Below are positions 41,178 through 49,544 of a stretch of 64,000 bases of DNA, one piece after another. A program made the position numbers and the translations under genes. The stretch comes from CAVPTL01 sp963708725 (GTDB lineage: Bacteria > Actinomycetota > Thermoleophilia > Gaiellales > JAICJC01). The first letter of the stretch is position 1. Every line of letters begins with the position of its first letter. The notes under the pieces are model-generated. The model was given only the letters and a program-made list of their open reading frames with translations, was not told the DNA's origin and ran no database searches. Where the stretch lies: contig CAVPTL010000010.1 of assembly GCA_963708725.1 (NCBI GenBank), positions 1-64,000 on the forward strand. The letters are read 5' to 3'.

Positions 41178-41651
41178 CTAGTTTGGCTTAACCACCATGT
41201 CGACGACGATCAGGAGCAACAGCACGAGTTCGATCCGTGAAATCAGGAGAACTCGGCGGATGCGCATCCCGACCTCGGCGTCGGCAGCGCCGCGGGCGGC
41301 AACCAGTTTGGAGATACGACCACTCTCGGGTCCGAGGAACACCGCACCGGTGACGAACGAGATCAGGAACACCGCCAGACCGAGTGTGATCCACAGCGCT
41401 CCAAAATCGAAGTTGGCCTTGGCTGCGGTGAGCATTCCGAACACGAGCAGAAGAAAGGATGTCGGCACCAGCACCCGCGTCCCCACCCACGCGGTGTCGG
41501 CGGCAAAGCTGGCCAATCGATCGGCGTCCTTTGAGCCCAGTACCCGGATCGCGAATACCTGGATCATGAACGCTCCCCCGACCCAGATCACCGCGGCAAG
41601 CACATGCACCGCCTTGTAGGCCTCATAGGTTGTCACCAGCAGGTCGGGCAT
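41178..41651 (-). CDS. DUF2269-type four-helix membrane protein
   Basis: 157 aa. A conserved His lies in the first helix region (YEAYKAVHVLAAVIWVGGAF) and the four helices are as in DUF2269 and CopD-like families, where the His-rich helix pattern can bind metal or heme; here only one helix His is obvious. Function unknown. GAGAAT nine bases before the ATG suggests a very short leader. Divergent from corA. Confidence 0.75.
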   Translation of the reverse strand: MPDLLVTTYEAYKAVHVLAAVIWVGGAFMIQVFAIRVLGSKDADRLASFAADTAWVGTRVLVPTSFLLLVFGMLTAAKANFDFGALWITLGLAVFLISFVTGAVFLGPESGRISKLVAARGAADAEVGMRIRRVLLISRIELVLLLLIVVDMVVKPN

Positions 41652-41707
41652 GCGCGGGGGATTCTCGCAAATGGCGACCGAGGGCGGCGCTACTCTCGTC
41701 TCGACTG

Positions 41708-42625
41708 GTGACTGACTCGGCGACATGGATCGATCTGCTCGATCCCGACCGTGCTGAAATCGAGGCCGCGTGCGCGGGGCGCCTGCATGACCGTGCCATC
41801 GATCAGTTGCTTGCGCCGAGTGTGGACGGTACCGAGCCGCGTCCGACCATCGAGAGTCACGGGGCATACGTGTACGGCGTGTTCCTGGTGCCCGTCGTGG
41901 ATGGCGACCGCGACCGTGTGTTCTACCAAGAGGTCGACGTCGTAATGACGCCGACCTTGATCGTGTCGGTGCGAAAGACGCCTCCCGGAGATCCACCGTT
42001 CAACTCGGCCGACGCGCGGAGGCTGTACGAGCAACCCGGTCTGAAGGATCCCGGAATGCTGGTGTACCACCTGGTGGACGACATCGCCGAGCGCTACCTC
42101 GACATGATCGATGCGTTCAACGCCGAGATCGACGAACTCGAGGACAACGTCGAGGTGTGGCCGCCCAGTCGCATCCGTGGACGGTTGACCGGCTTGCGCC
42201 ACGATCTCCTGCACATCCGCCAGACACTCGGCCCCACCCGTGACGCCGTGCGGCGGGTGGTTGACGATCGCGTCCATGTCGATGACGGCGGCCTGTTTGG
42301 CCGGAATACGTCACTGCACTTCGCCGACGCGTTCGACAAACTGCTGCGGGCATCCGAAGGCCTCGAGCTCTCGCGTGACCTGATCGCCGGCGTCCGCGAC
42401 TACCACCAGGCCAAGGTCGCAAACGATCAGAACGAGGTCATGAAGAAGCTCACGGTGATCGCTTCGGTCCTGCTTCTGCCCACCTTCATCGTCGGCCTTT
42501 ACGGCCAGAACTTCCGGTCGATTCCGGAGCTGCGCTGGCACCAGGGATACGCCTTCTCATGGGTGCTGATCATCGTCACGACGATTGCGCAGCTGTGGTG
42601 GTATCACCGGAAGGAATGGATCTAG
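41708..42625 (+). CDS. corA: CorA-family divalent metal transporter
   Basis: 305 aa. Large cytoplasmic alpha/beta domain followed by two C-terminal membrane helices. The pore motif between them, GMN in classical CorA, reads GQN here (VGLYGQNFRSIPE near 276-288). GxN variants with other middle residues occur in the superfamily and may alter selectivity. GTG at 41708. Its last 50 bases overlap the convergent membrane-protein gene. Confidence 0.85.
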   Translation: MTDSATWIDLLDPDRAEIEAACAGRLHDRAIDQLLAPSVDGTEPRPTIESHGAYVYGVFLVPVVDGDRDRVFYQEVDVVMTPTLIVSVRKTPPGDPPFNSADARRLYEQPGLKDPGMLVYHLVDDIAERYLDMIDAFNAEIDELEDNVEVWPPSRIRGRLTGLRHDLLHIRQTLGPTRDAVRRVVDDRVHVDDGGLFGRNTSLHFADAFDKLLRASEGLELSRDLIAGVRDYHQAKVANDQNEVMKKLTVIASVLLLPTFIVGLYGQNFRSIPELRWHQGYAFSWVLIIVTTIAQLWWYHRKEWI

Positions 42626-43520
42626 CGGTTTCCCGGCTGAACCAGCCGAAATGAATCCCAAGCGCCGTGACGATCACGATCGCCCATCCCCAGCTGAGCT
42701 GGGGGGTGAGCACGTTTGGGATGTCCCAGGAGGTCACTCCGCGTTTGATCACCTGTTCGTTCCATCCGTCCTGAGCCGCCACCAGCGCGCCGTAGGAGAA
42801 CATCAGGGCCAGGTACACCGAGAGGGCGACGCGTAGCCGCCTGCCGGCGACCAGCCCCAGTGCTCGTGACAGGAGCAGCGCGGTGATCGCGAGCTGAGTG
42901 CCGGCGAGGCCCTCGTGCAGCCCGCGGTGCACCGACGCCAACCCGTGCTCGCCCGGGGTTGGCTGACCGCCGCGAAACACATGGCCCAGCAGGGGTGCAT
43001 CGGAGACGTAAAAGCCGCACAGCGCGAACAGCCACGGGATCGCCCACACCAGCATGGCCACGGCGATCAGCACTCGTGCAGGGTCGCCGCGCAGCCTCGC
43101 AACGGCCCACGACATCGCCGGTGCTCGCAGGCAGACGACGGCCACCAGTCCCAGCGCGACCACCGCCCCCGCGGCGGCCGGCAGATTCCGGTATCGCGCT
43201 GTGAGGTCGTCCTGCGAGACGATCCCCGGGATGGCGAGGGTGACGCAGCCGATTGCGGCGATCACCGCAACCATCCGCAACCACCCTTCCAGCCAGCGCG
43301 CGACCACGCCCAGCATCGCGATCGCCGCCAGCCCGACGGGGTAGTTGAGCTCGACGACGGTGCGACTGATCGCTCCCGTCGCTCCGGTCTCGTTGAAGTG
43401 GTACGTCCCGCCGGGCGGCAATCGCCAGTAGGTGATCATGGTGATGACAAGCGCCGGCACGTATACGAGCCACGAGAGCCACAGCTCCCGGGTTCCACGT
43501 CCATCGCCGCCACGGATCAC
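42576..43520 (-). CDS. Integral membrane protein, unknown function
   Basis: 314 aa, eight to nine hydrophobic helices (from LWLSWLVYVPALVITMITYW to LSWGWAIVIVTALGIHFGW) with one His-rich loop (SVHRGLHEGLAGTQ). No family recognised. GTG at 43520 overlaps the stop of the MBL gene (GTGA); a second GTG lies 12 bases upstream. Its 3' end overlaps corA by 50 bases on the opposite strand. Confidence 0.7.
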   Translation of the reverse strand: MIRGGDGRGTRELWLSWLVYVPALVITMITYWRLPPGGTYHFNETGATGAISRTVVELNYPVGLAAIAMLGVVARWLEGWLRMVAVIAAIGCVTLAIPGIVSQDDLTARYRNLPAAAGAVVALGLVAVVCLRAPAMSWAVARLRGDPARVLIAVAMLVWAIPWLFALCGFYVSDAPLLGHVFRGGQPTPGEHGLASVHRGLHEGLAGTQLAITALLLSRALGLVAGRRLRVALSVYLALMFSYGALVAAQDGWNEQVIKRGVTSWDIPNVLTPQLSWGWAIVIVTALGIHFGWFSRETARSIPSGDTTTAAQSS

Positions 43521-44506
43521 AAGGCTCGCCACCGCCCTGGAGATGGTGAGCTCGCGCGTGCTTCCGCCTCGAGGCGCTCGAGGTGCGCAAGGGCTTCGAC
43601 CAATGCGAACCGCTGTTCGTGGAACGTGAGCGTCTCCCCCGGCCAAAGCACTCGCGCCACCGCGTAGGCGGTGTCGGCGCCTGCGCGCAGGGCGGCAACG
43701 TGGGCGTCGAGCCGGTCGGCATGATGCTCGGCGATCTCCGCGGCGCGCTCCGAGACGGCGGTGATGGCCGGACCGTGCCCCGGGTACACGACCGTTGGCG
43801 CGAGCCGGTCGAGCTCACGCAACGTTTCCAGATATGCGCCCAGCGGATCGGGTGCGGACTCCGGCCAGCGCCCGACGTTGGGAGTGATCTCGGCCAGCAG
43901 CACATCGCCACCGAACATCCGTCCGGACTCCTCACCGACCAGCACGATGTGGCCGTCGGCGTGCCCAGGCAGCATTCGGACGTGAAATCGCTCGCCCCCG
44001 AGTTCGAGCCCATCGCCATCGTCGACGAGCTGAGACGGCGAGGCAAGGGTCACATCCGAGCCGGTGTCGGCCTCGGCAGAGCGCCGGGCGAGCTGCTCGG
44101 GCATGCCATGTTCGATGAAGAAATCGACGTACGGCTCGAGCGGAGCGGTGCTCGTCCACACCGACGCAGACAGCTCGGCGTCAAGCCGGCCCTGAACCAC
44201 GTGTGACGCGCCGGTGAGATCGACCAGGGCCGCGCTGGCGCCGATGTGATCGGGATGAAAATGCGTAATGATCACTCGATCCACGCGCGGCGAGCCAAGC
44301 GCCTCCAATGCACGCCGCCAGCTCTCGAGCGTCCGCTGATCGCCCAGGCCACAGTCGATCACCGTGGCCCGGTCGCCTTCGTCGACCACGTAGCAGTGAA
44401 CGTGGTCGAGTGCCCAGGGGAGCGCATGCGTGACCCGGGTGATCCGGCCGCCCAGGTCGGAGATCACGGGCGCGGAAATCCCCACAGGCGTGTCAGGTTC
44501 GATCAC
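43517..44506 (-). CDS. MBL-fold metallohydrolase (glyoxalase II/GloB-like)
   Basis: 329 aa. The zinc motif THFHPDHIGA near 80-89 (HxHxDH), LPGHADGHIVLVGE near 178-191, FGGDVLLAEI near 198 and YPGHGPAI near 238 give all metal ligands. The extra C-terminal helical tail (about 60 aa) is typical of MBL hydrolases that act on thioesters or lactones. TATCAT lies six bases before the GTG; this -10 overlaps that of the divergent amidase. Confidence 0.85.
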   Translation of the reverse strand: MIEPDTPVGISAPVISDLGGRITRVTHALPWALDHVHCYVVDEGDRATVIDCGLGDQRTLESWRRALEALGSPRVDRVIITHFHPDHIGASAALVDLTGASHVVQGRLDAELSASVWTSTAPLEPYVDFFIEHGMPEQLARRSAEADTGSDVTLASPSQLVDDGDGLELGGERFHVRMLPGHADGHIVLVGEESGRMFGGDVLLAEITPNVGRWPESAPDPLGAYLETLRELDRLAPTVVYPGHGPAITAVSERAAEIAEHHADRLDAHVAALRAGADTAYAVARVLWPGETLTFHEQRFALVEALAHLERLEAEARASSPSPGRWRAL

Positions 44507-44524
44507 TGAGCGATGATAGCGGTG
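44506..44524. promoter_or_regulatory. Overlapping divergent -10 elements for two leaderless genes
   Basis: TATCAT on the minus strand (44513-44518) and GATGAT on the plus strand (44512-44517) each lie six bases before a GTG (44506 and 44524). The two starts are only 17 bases apart, so both transcripts would begin at their start codons from a shared core. Confidence 0.55.
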
Positions 44525-45960
44525 TGACCCAGCGCCTCTGTCTTCTCACGGCGACCGCCCAGGCAGCCTTGATCGGCGCCGGCGAGATCTCGGCACGCGA
44601 GCTCGTCACGGCCCATCTCGACCAGATCGAACGGGTGAATCCCGCGGTGAATGCGGTCGTCACGCAAATCCCCGAGCACGCGCTGGTGGCGGCCGACGCC
44701 GCCGACGCAAAACGCGCCCGCGGGGAGCAGCTGCCGATTCTGCACGGACTGCCGATCGCCCACAAGGACCTGGTCGACACCGCCGGGGTGCGCACCACGT
44801 ACGGATCGCCCTCGTTCGCCGATCACATCCCAACCACCGACGGACTGCTCGCCGAACGGTTACGTGAGGCTGGAGCAATCATGGTCGGAAAGACCAACAC
44901 TCCCGAGTTTGGGGCCGGATCGCACACGTTCAACCCGGTCTTCGGCGCCACCCGAAACCCGTGGAATCTGGACCGCTCCGCGGGTGGATCAAGCGGCGGC
45001 GCGGGAGCGGCGCTGGCGTGCCGGATGGTTCCGCTCGCCGACGGTAGCGACCTCGGCGGCTCGCTCCGAAACCCGGGGGCGTGGAACAGCGTGGTTGGTT
45101 TGCGACCGACCCCGGGCCTGGTGCCGTCGTGGCCGAACTCGACGCCATGGGTGCCCTACGCGGTCGACGGCCCGATGGCCCGGACGGTGGCCGATGTCGC
45201 GCTGCTGCTGGCCGCGATGTCCGGTCCCGACGCCCGCGTCCCACTGTCGAGAGGCGTCGCTCCGTTCGACGCAGCGATCTCGCTGGACGCCGAGGTCAGG
45301 GGCCGGCGTGTCGCCTGGAGTCCGTCGCTCGGTGGACTGCCGATCGAACCCGACGTGCTGGCGGTGCTCGAGCCGGCGATCTTGCTGCTCGCCAAACTCG
45401 GTCTGGAGGTCGAGTCCGACGCGCCCGACCTCGGCGAGGCTGACGCGGTGTTCGAGACCTGGCGGGCGTACATGCTCGCTCAGGGGCTCGGCGAGTTGCG
45501 CGAGCGCGACGGCGAACGGATGAAAGAGACGCTGCGCTGGAATATCGACTGCGGGCTCGCGCTGACAGTGGCCGAGTTGATGCACGCCGACCGGTCGCAG
45601 GAGCTCATCCAAAACCGCATGGCGGCCTTCTTTCAGCGCCATGACTACCTCGCGTGCCCGGTCACCCAGGTCTCGCCCTTTCCGGTCGAGGATGAATATC
45701 CACGGGAGGTGGCGGGAGCTCGGATGGGGTCATACATCGAGTGGATGCGGTCGTGCTCGCGGATCACGGCGACGTGTTGTCCGGCGATCTCCGTGCCGGT
45801 CGGATTCACCACCGCGGGCTTGCCGGTCGGGCTGCAGCTGGTCGCGCCGCCATTCGCCGAGCGACGACTGCTCGAGCTCGCCCACGCGCTGGAGGCCGCG
45901 GTGGGCGTGTGCGATCTACCGCCACCGGTACTGCAATCCACCCCGCAGCGAAGTTCGTAG
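44524..45960 (+). CDS. Amidase-signature-family hydrolase
   Basis: 478 aa. The Ser-cisSer-Lys triad region is visible: LPIAHKDLVDTAG near 77-89 with the Lys, GGSSGGAGAALA near 153-164 with the cis-Ser, and DLGGSLRNPG near 175-184 with the nucleophile Ser. The substrate is unknown; family members hydrolyse aliphatic and aromatic amides. Divergent from the MBL gene. Confidence 0.88.
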   Translation: MTQRLCLLTATAQAALIGAGEISARELVTAHLDQIERVNPAVNAVVTQIPEHALVAADAADAKRARGEQLPILHGLPIAHKDLVDTAGVRTTYGSPSFADHIPTTDGLLAERLREAGAIMVGKTNTPEFGAGSHTFNPVFGATRNPWNLDRSAGGSSGGAGAALACRMVPLADGSDLGGSLRNPGAWNSVVGLRPTPGLVPSWPNSTPWVPYAVDGPMARTVADVALLLAAMSGPDARVPLSRGVAPFDAAISLDAEVRGRRVAWSPSLGGLPIEPDVLAVLEPAILLLAKLGLEVESDAPDLGEADAVFETWRAYMLAQGLGELRERDGERMKETLRWNIDCGLALTVAELMHADRSQELIQNRMAAFFQRHDYLACPVTQVSPFPVEDEYPREVAGARMGSYIEWMRSCSRITATCCPAISVPVGFTTAGLPVGLQLVAPPFAERRLLELAHALEAAVGVCDLPPPVLQSTPQRSS

Positions 45961-46025
45961 CTCAGTGCAACAATTCGACCCGAAGCGAGACTGTAGTTCA
46001 TCCGACATTCTTCGAAAGGATGCGA

Positions 46026-46679
46026 ATGTTTTTCAAGCGATCAAACGACCTCCCCACAGCCGAGCAGGCCCTCCCCGGTCGCGATGAGCCGATTCCGGTT
46101 CCCGACAAGCACACCGTGCTGGGAACACCGCTGCTCCCGCCATTTCCCGAGGGCGTCGAGTATCTGTACGTCGGTATGGGCTGCTTTTGGGGCGCCGAGC
46201 GGATCTTCTGGCAGACCCCGGGCGTCTACACCACCGCCGTTGGCTACGCCGGCGGCGTGACGCCGAACCCGACCTATCGCGAGGTGTGTAGCGGCAAGAC
46301 CGGCCACACCGAGGCGGTGTTGGTCGCCTACGACACCAGCAAGATTTCCACCGAGGAGATCCTCCAGAAGTTCTGGGAGGGACACGACCCGACTCAGGGC
46401 ATGCGCCAGGGCAATGACGTCGGCTCGCAGTATCGGTCGGCCCTCTACTGGACGAACGAGGCCCAGCACGCGGCCGCGGTTTCGACTCGCGACGCGTACG
46501 CAAAGGCACTGGCAGAGCGCGGCATGGGTGAGATCACAACCGAGCTGGCACCGGCGGGCGAGTTCTATCCCGCCGAGGATTACCACCAGCAGTACCTCCA
46601 GAAGAACCCTGGCGGCTACTGCGGGATCGGCGGCACCGGAGTGTCCTGTCCGATCGGCACCGGGATCGCCGCTGCGTGA
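46026..46679 (+). CDS. msrA: Peptide methionine-S-sulfoxide reductase MsrA
   Basis: 217 aa. The catalytic Cys is in YVGMGCFWGAERIFW near 48-62, followed by VGYAGGVTPNPTY near 69-81, and the resolving Cys in GYCGIGGTGVSCP near 199-211. ATG at 46026 has AAGG six bases upstream; another ATG lies at 46020. First gene of a three-gene unit with a molybdoenzyme and a cytochrome. Confidence 0.92.
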   Translation: MFFKRSNDLPTAEQALPGRDEPIPVPDKHTVLGTPLLPPFPEGVEYLYVGMGCFWGAERIFWQTPGVYTTAVGYAGGVTPNPTYREVCSGKTGHTEAVLVAYDTSKISTEEILQKFWEGHDPTQGMRQGNDVGSQYRSALYWTNEAQHAAAVSTRDAYAKALAERGMGEITTELAPAGEFYPAEDYHQQYLQKNPGGYCGIGGTGVSCPIGTGIAAA

Positions 46680-47356
46680 CTGAGCGCCGCGTCGGTCGGG
46701 CCGCCTTCCTGGGAGTCGTTGCCGCGGGAGCAGCGGGCATCGCTCTGGGAGGCCGGCTCGACCGCGTGGTCAGCGGGCCGCTGAACGACGTCGGTGCGGT
46801 GGTGCCCAACGCCGTCAAGTCGGTGTTCCCGACTGGATGGCGGATCTATTCGATCAATCCGCCGTGGCCGACGTTCCACCCTGCGAGCTACCGCTTCAGC
46901 GTCGGTGGCCATGTGGAGAACCCCACGACCTTCACGTGGGACGAGTTCATGGCGCTGCCGACCGCTCACCAGGTCACCACGTTCCACTGTGTGACCGGGT
47001 GGACGGTTGGGAACGTGCACTGGGCGGGGGTTCGCATGCAGACGATCTGGGACATCGTCAAGCCCCTGCCGACGGCCAGGTATGCGAACTTCGTCTCGCT
47101 CGAGGTTCCCTACACCGACACGCTGACGATGGCGCAGACGACGCTGCCACAGGTGATGCTCGCCCACTCCATGGGCGGCAGACCACTGCAGCAGGATCAC
47201 GGAGCCCCGATGCGGCTCGTGATCCCCGAGATGTACGGCTACAAGGGCGTCAAATGGCTCACGCACATCGAGCTGATGCCCAACCTCGTGCCGGGCTACT
47301 GGGAACGTAACGGCTATGACGTCGATGCTTGGGTCGGGCGCTCGAATGGCTACTAG
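46676..47356 (+). CDS. YedY/MsrP-like molybdopterin oxidoreductase, Tat-exported
   Basis: 226 aa. N terminus RRVGRAAFLGVVAAGAAG is a Tat-type twin-arginine signal. The sulfite-oxidase fold is compact, with the Mo-ligand Cys in TFHCVTGWTVGNVHWAG near 102-118 and HGAPMRLVIPEMYGYKGVKW near 183-202. MsrP (YedY) reduces methionine sulfoxide in periplasmic proteins. It starts inside the msrA stop (GTGA) and overlaps the cytochrome gene by 11 bases. Methionine-sulfoxide reduction is likely; another sulfoxide or oxyanion substrate cannot be excluded. Confidence 0.85.
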   Translation: MTERRVGRAAFLGVVAAGAAGIALGGRLDRVVSGPLNDVGAVVPNAVKSVFPTGWRIYSINPPWPTFHPASYRFSVGGHVENPTTFTWDEFMALPTAHQVTTFHCVTGWTVGNVHWAGVRMQTIWDIVKPLPTARYANFVSLEVPYTDTLTMAQTTLPQVMLAHSMGGRPLQQDHGAPMRLVIPEMYGYKGVKWLTHIELMPNLVPGYWERNGYDVDAWVGRSNGY

Positions 47357-47969
47357 CAGGCCCGCGTACGTCGTTCGCTTCGACGCGGCCGAGCGCACGC
47401 TGCACTGGCTCTTGGCCATCACCTTTCTGCTGATGATGGCAAGCGGTTTGGTGCTGTATCTGCCGTCGCTGGCAACGCTGGCCGCCGATCGTGTTCTGTG
47501 GAAGACGATTCACCTGTCCTCGGCCGTGGTGTTTTGGGCTGGTCTGGTCGCGCTCATCCCGGGGAACTCCCACCGCTTGCGAACGACCGCCCGCGAGATC
47601 GACCGATTCGACGAGGACGACGGCCGGTGGCTGCGGTGGGCGGTGGCGCGCTCGGGCGCAGAGCCTCCACAGGGAAGGTTCAACGCCGGCCAGAAGCTCA
47701 ACACCGCCATCGTCGCAGGGCTGATGGTGGTGTTCACCGCCTCGGGGACGCTGATGTACCTCCAGGAGCGCGACGCCAGCTTCCGCGGCACCAGCGCGAT
47801 CCTCGTCCACGATTGGGCGACCTGGATCGCGGTGCCACTGGTGCTCGGTCACCTCTACCTGGCGCTGCTGCACCCAGCGACGCGCCACTCACTCCGGGGG
47901 ATCACTCTGGGGACGGTGCGGCGCGACTGGGCCCACCGCCACCACGCCAAGTGGAACCCCGATGAATAA
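47346..47969 (+). CDS. Four-helix cytochrome b membrane subunit
   Basis: 207 aa, four membrane helices with heme-ligand histidines: ERTLHWLLAITF near 13-24, WKTIHLSSAVVFW near 49-61, and HDWATWIAVPLVLGHLYLAL near 156-175. It resembles formate-dehydrogenase gamma or hydrogenase b-type cytochromes, which pass electrons between quinol and an exported enzyme. MsrQ, the usual partner of MsrP, belongs to a different (ferric-reductase-like) family. The ATG at 47346 overlaps the molybdoenzyme stop. Confidence 0.82.
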   Translation: MATSRPAYVVRFDAAERTLHWLLAITFLLMMASGLVLYLPSLATLAADRVLWKTIHLSSAVVFWAGLVALIPGNSHRLRTTAREIDRFDEDDGRWLRWAVARSGAEPPQGRFNAGQKLNTAIVAGLMVVFTASGTLMYLQERDASFRGTSAILVHDWATWIAVPLVLGHLYLALLHPATRHSLRGITLGTVRRDWAHRHHAKWNPDE

Positions 47970-47995
47970 ATGGTGCCAGGCACCATTTATTCATC
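47961..47995. terminator. Perfect 17-bp palindrome between convergent genes
   Basis: 17-bp arms around one central A; the centre reads GGTGCC-A-GGCACC with AT-rich outer arms. The stop codons of both convergent genes (cytochrome b on plus, PHP protein on minus) lie within the arms. Outer A/T stretches would give short U runs on either strand, so it may act as a bidirectional terminator. It may also be a copy of a dispersed intergenic palindrome. Confidence 0.65.
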
Positions 47996-48938
47996 AGTAG
48001 CTTGAGTCTTCGCCGCCGGGGTCGGTGGGTACGGCGAACGGGTTGCTCCAGGCCGTGTTCCCGGAGAAGTCCTCGATCTCCACGCGGGCATAGCTGCACT
48101 GTTCGGGAAATCGCATCGTGGCCGCCACGATCGCACCATCGGAGTCACGCTCGGTCACCCGTCCCCGCCACGTCATGACGTCAGGGTCGGCGTTCACCCT
48201 GCCCCCATCCCACGGTCCCGAGCGCAGCGTTACCGCCCGTGCCCCGCTACAGCGCACATCGACGCCGTCCTCGCCAACCTGGATCGACGCGATCTCGGGC
48301 CCCGAGGTGCCGTAGAACGCGCCGCGTCGAAGCGCATCGAGCACTGCTTCGCGTGAACGATCGTCACTTCGCACCATCGTCCAGGCCAGATTTGAATCCT
48401 TGCCCGGCGAATGGCAGTCATCCGAAGCGATGCCAAGGCAGGCGCCGCGCGTGTGGTGCAACACCGCGTCCCAGAACTCGGCCGACCGGCCGTTACCGTT
48501 GGCGAGTTCGCTCCCGCCGTTCATCAGCTCGATCCCGCTGAGCGACGGCGCGTCCAGATAGACCGCCGACTCCAGTCCGCTCCAGTAGGGGTGAGCCAGA
48601 AACGCGACGCCCCCGGCGTCGACTGCAAACCGTGCCGCCGCCTCCACCGACGCGAACTCGTGATTGGGCTCGGGGAGGCGCTCTGCCCCAATCGCAAGCA
48701 CATCGACCTCGAGCGCGCCGGTGGGCCGCGCGGTCAACTCGCTCGAGGGGATGACGAGCAGATCGTCACTGGAAAACGCGGTGACGAAGTGATGGTCGGT
48801 GATCGCCAGCACGTCGAAGCCCAGACCGGCGTAGTGGGCGACCAACTCGGCGGGTGTGGCGTCGCCGTCGGAGTTGACCGTGTGCGAATGCAGCTGGCAG
48901 CGCAGCCATTCGCCGGGGAGTTCGAACACGTTTGCCAT
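47994..48938 (-). CDS. PHP-domain metal-dependent phosphoesterase (CehA/McbA-like)
   Basis: 314 aa. PHP motifs in order: LHSHTVNSDG near 16-25, ITDHHFV near 46-52, ELTAR near 66, AHPYW near 114-118, and SDDCHSP near 171-177, all metal ligands. It then has a beta-rich C-terminal domain of about 100 residues. The family hydrolyses phosphodiesters, nucleotides or carbamates. ATG at 48938; TAGTTT about seven bases upstream. Confidence 0.82.
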   Translation of the reverse strand: MANVFELPGEWLRCQLHSHTVNSDGDATPAELVAHYAGLGFDVLAITDHHFVTAFSSDDLLVIPSSELTARPTGALEVDVLAIGAERLPEPNHEFASVEAAARFAVDAGGVAFLAHPYWSGLESAVYLDAPSLSGIELMNGGSELANGNGRSAEFWDAVLHHTRGACLGIASDDCHSPGKDSNLAWTMVRSDDRSREAVLDALRRGAFYGTSGPEIASIQVGEDGVDVRCSGARAVTLRSGPWDGGRVNADPDVMTWRGRVTERDSDGAIVAATMRFPEQCSYARVEIEDFSGNTAWSNPFAVPTDPGGEDSSY

Positions 48939-48956
48939 CGACGCCAAACTACCGGA

Positions 48957-49541
48957 TCAACGCGCCGCGTCGCTTCGCAGCCTTTCGAGCTGCTCAGGAG
49001 TGTTCGCGTTTTGAAGGGACTCCGGATGCGGCAACGACGTCGCATCGACTCGGTTTACCGGCACCCGATCGGCCACGGCTCCCACGCGCCGCTCTCCCGA
49101 GATCAGCAGCTGCTCCACCAGACCGCGCAGCTCGGTCCGATAGGCCGCGGCGAGGTAGTAGTCGCGGCCCTCCAACACCGGCAGCGCCACCTGCGCCGAG
49201 CCGAGCGCATCGACCACACCCTCGACGAACTCGCCGTGGAGAAACGGCACATCAACCGCCGAGACGAACACCACGTCGGCGCGCCCGTCCACTGCTCGCA
49301 TGCCCGCCGACATCGCCTCGAGGGGGCCTTCCTCAGGCTGCGCGTCGACGGCGATCTCGACGTTTGCCGGCAACGGCGGCAGCGGCTGGCCGGCCGCAGC
49401 GACCACAACCACCGGATCGGCGACGTCAGCGAGCACCGAGGCCACGTGTGCAACCAGCGGCACGCCCTGCCACTGCAAAAGCGCTTTGGGTGTCCCCATC
49501 CGCGTCGATTGGCCGCCCGCCAACAGCAGCGCCGCAGGCAT
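48957..49541 (-). CDS. mobA: MobA-like molybdenum cofactor nucleotidyltransferase
   Basis: 194 aa. The nucleotide-binding motif LLLAGGQSTRMGTPKALL (residues 5-22) and the metal Asp in SAVDVPF near 97-103, with the tail QNANTPEQLE. MobA joins GMP to molybdopterin to make the bis-MGD or MGD cofactor. It follows fdhD by 3 bases, which supports MobA over the related MocA/purine-type transferases. Confidence 0.85.
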   Translation of the reverse strand: MPAALLLAGGQSTRMGTPKALLQWQGVPLVAHVASVLADVADPVVVVAAAGQPLPPLPANVEIAVDAQPEEGPLEAMSAGMRAVDGRADVVFVSAVDVPFLHGEFVEGVVDALGSAQVALPVLEGRDYYLAAAYRTELRGLVEQLLISGERRVGAVADRVPVNRVDATSLPHPESLQNANTPEQLERLRSDAAR

Positions 49542-49544
49542 GGG

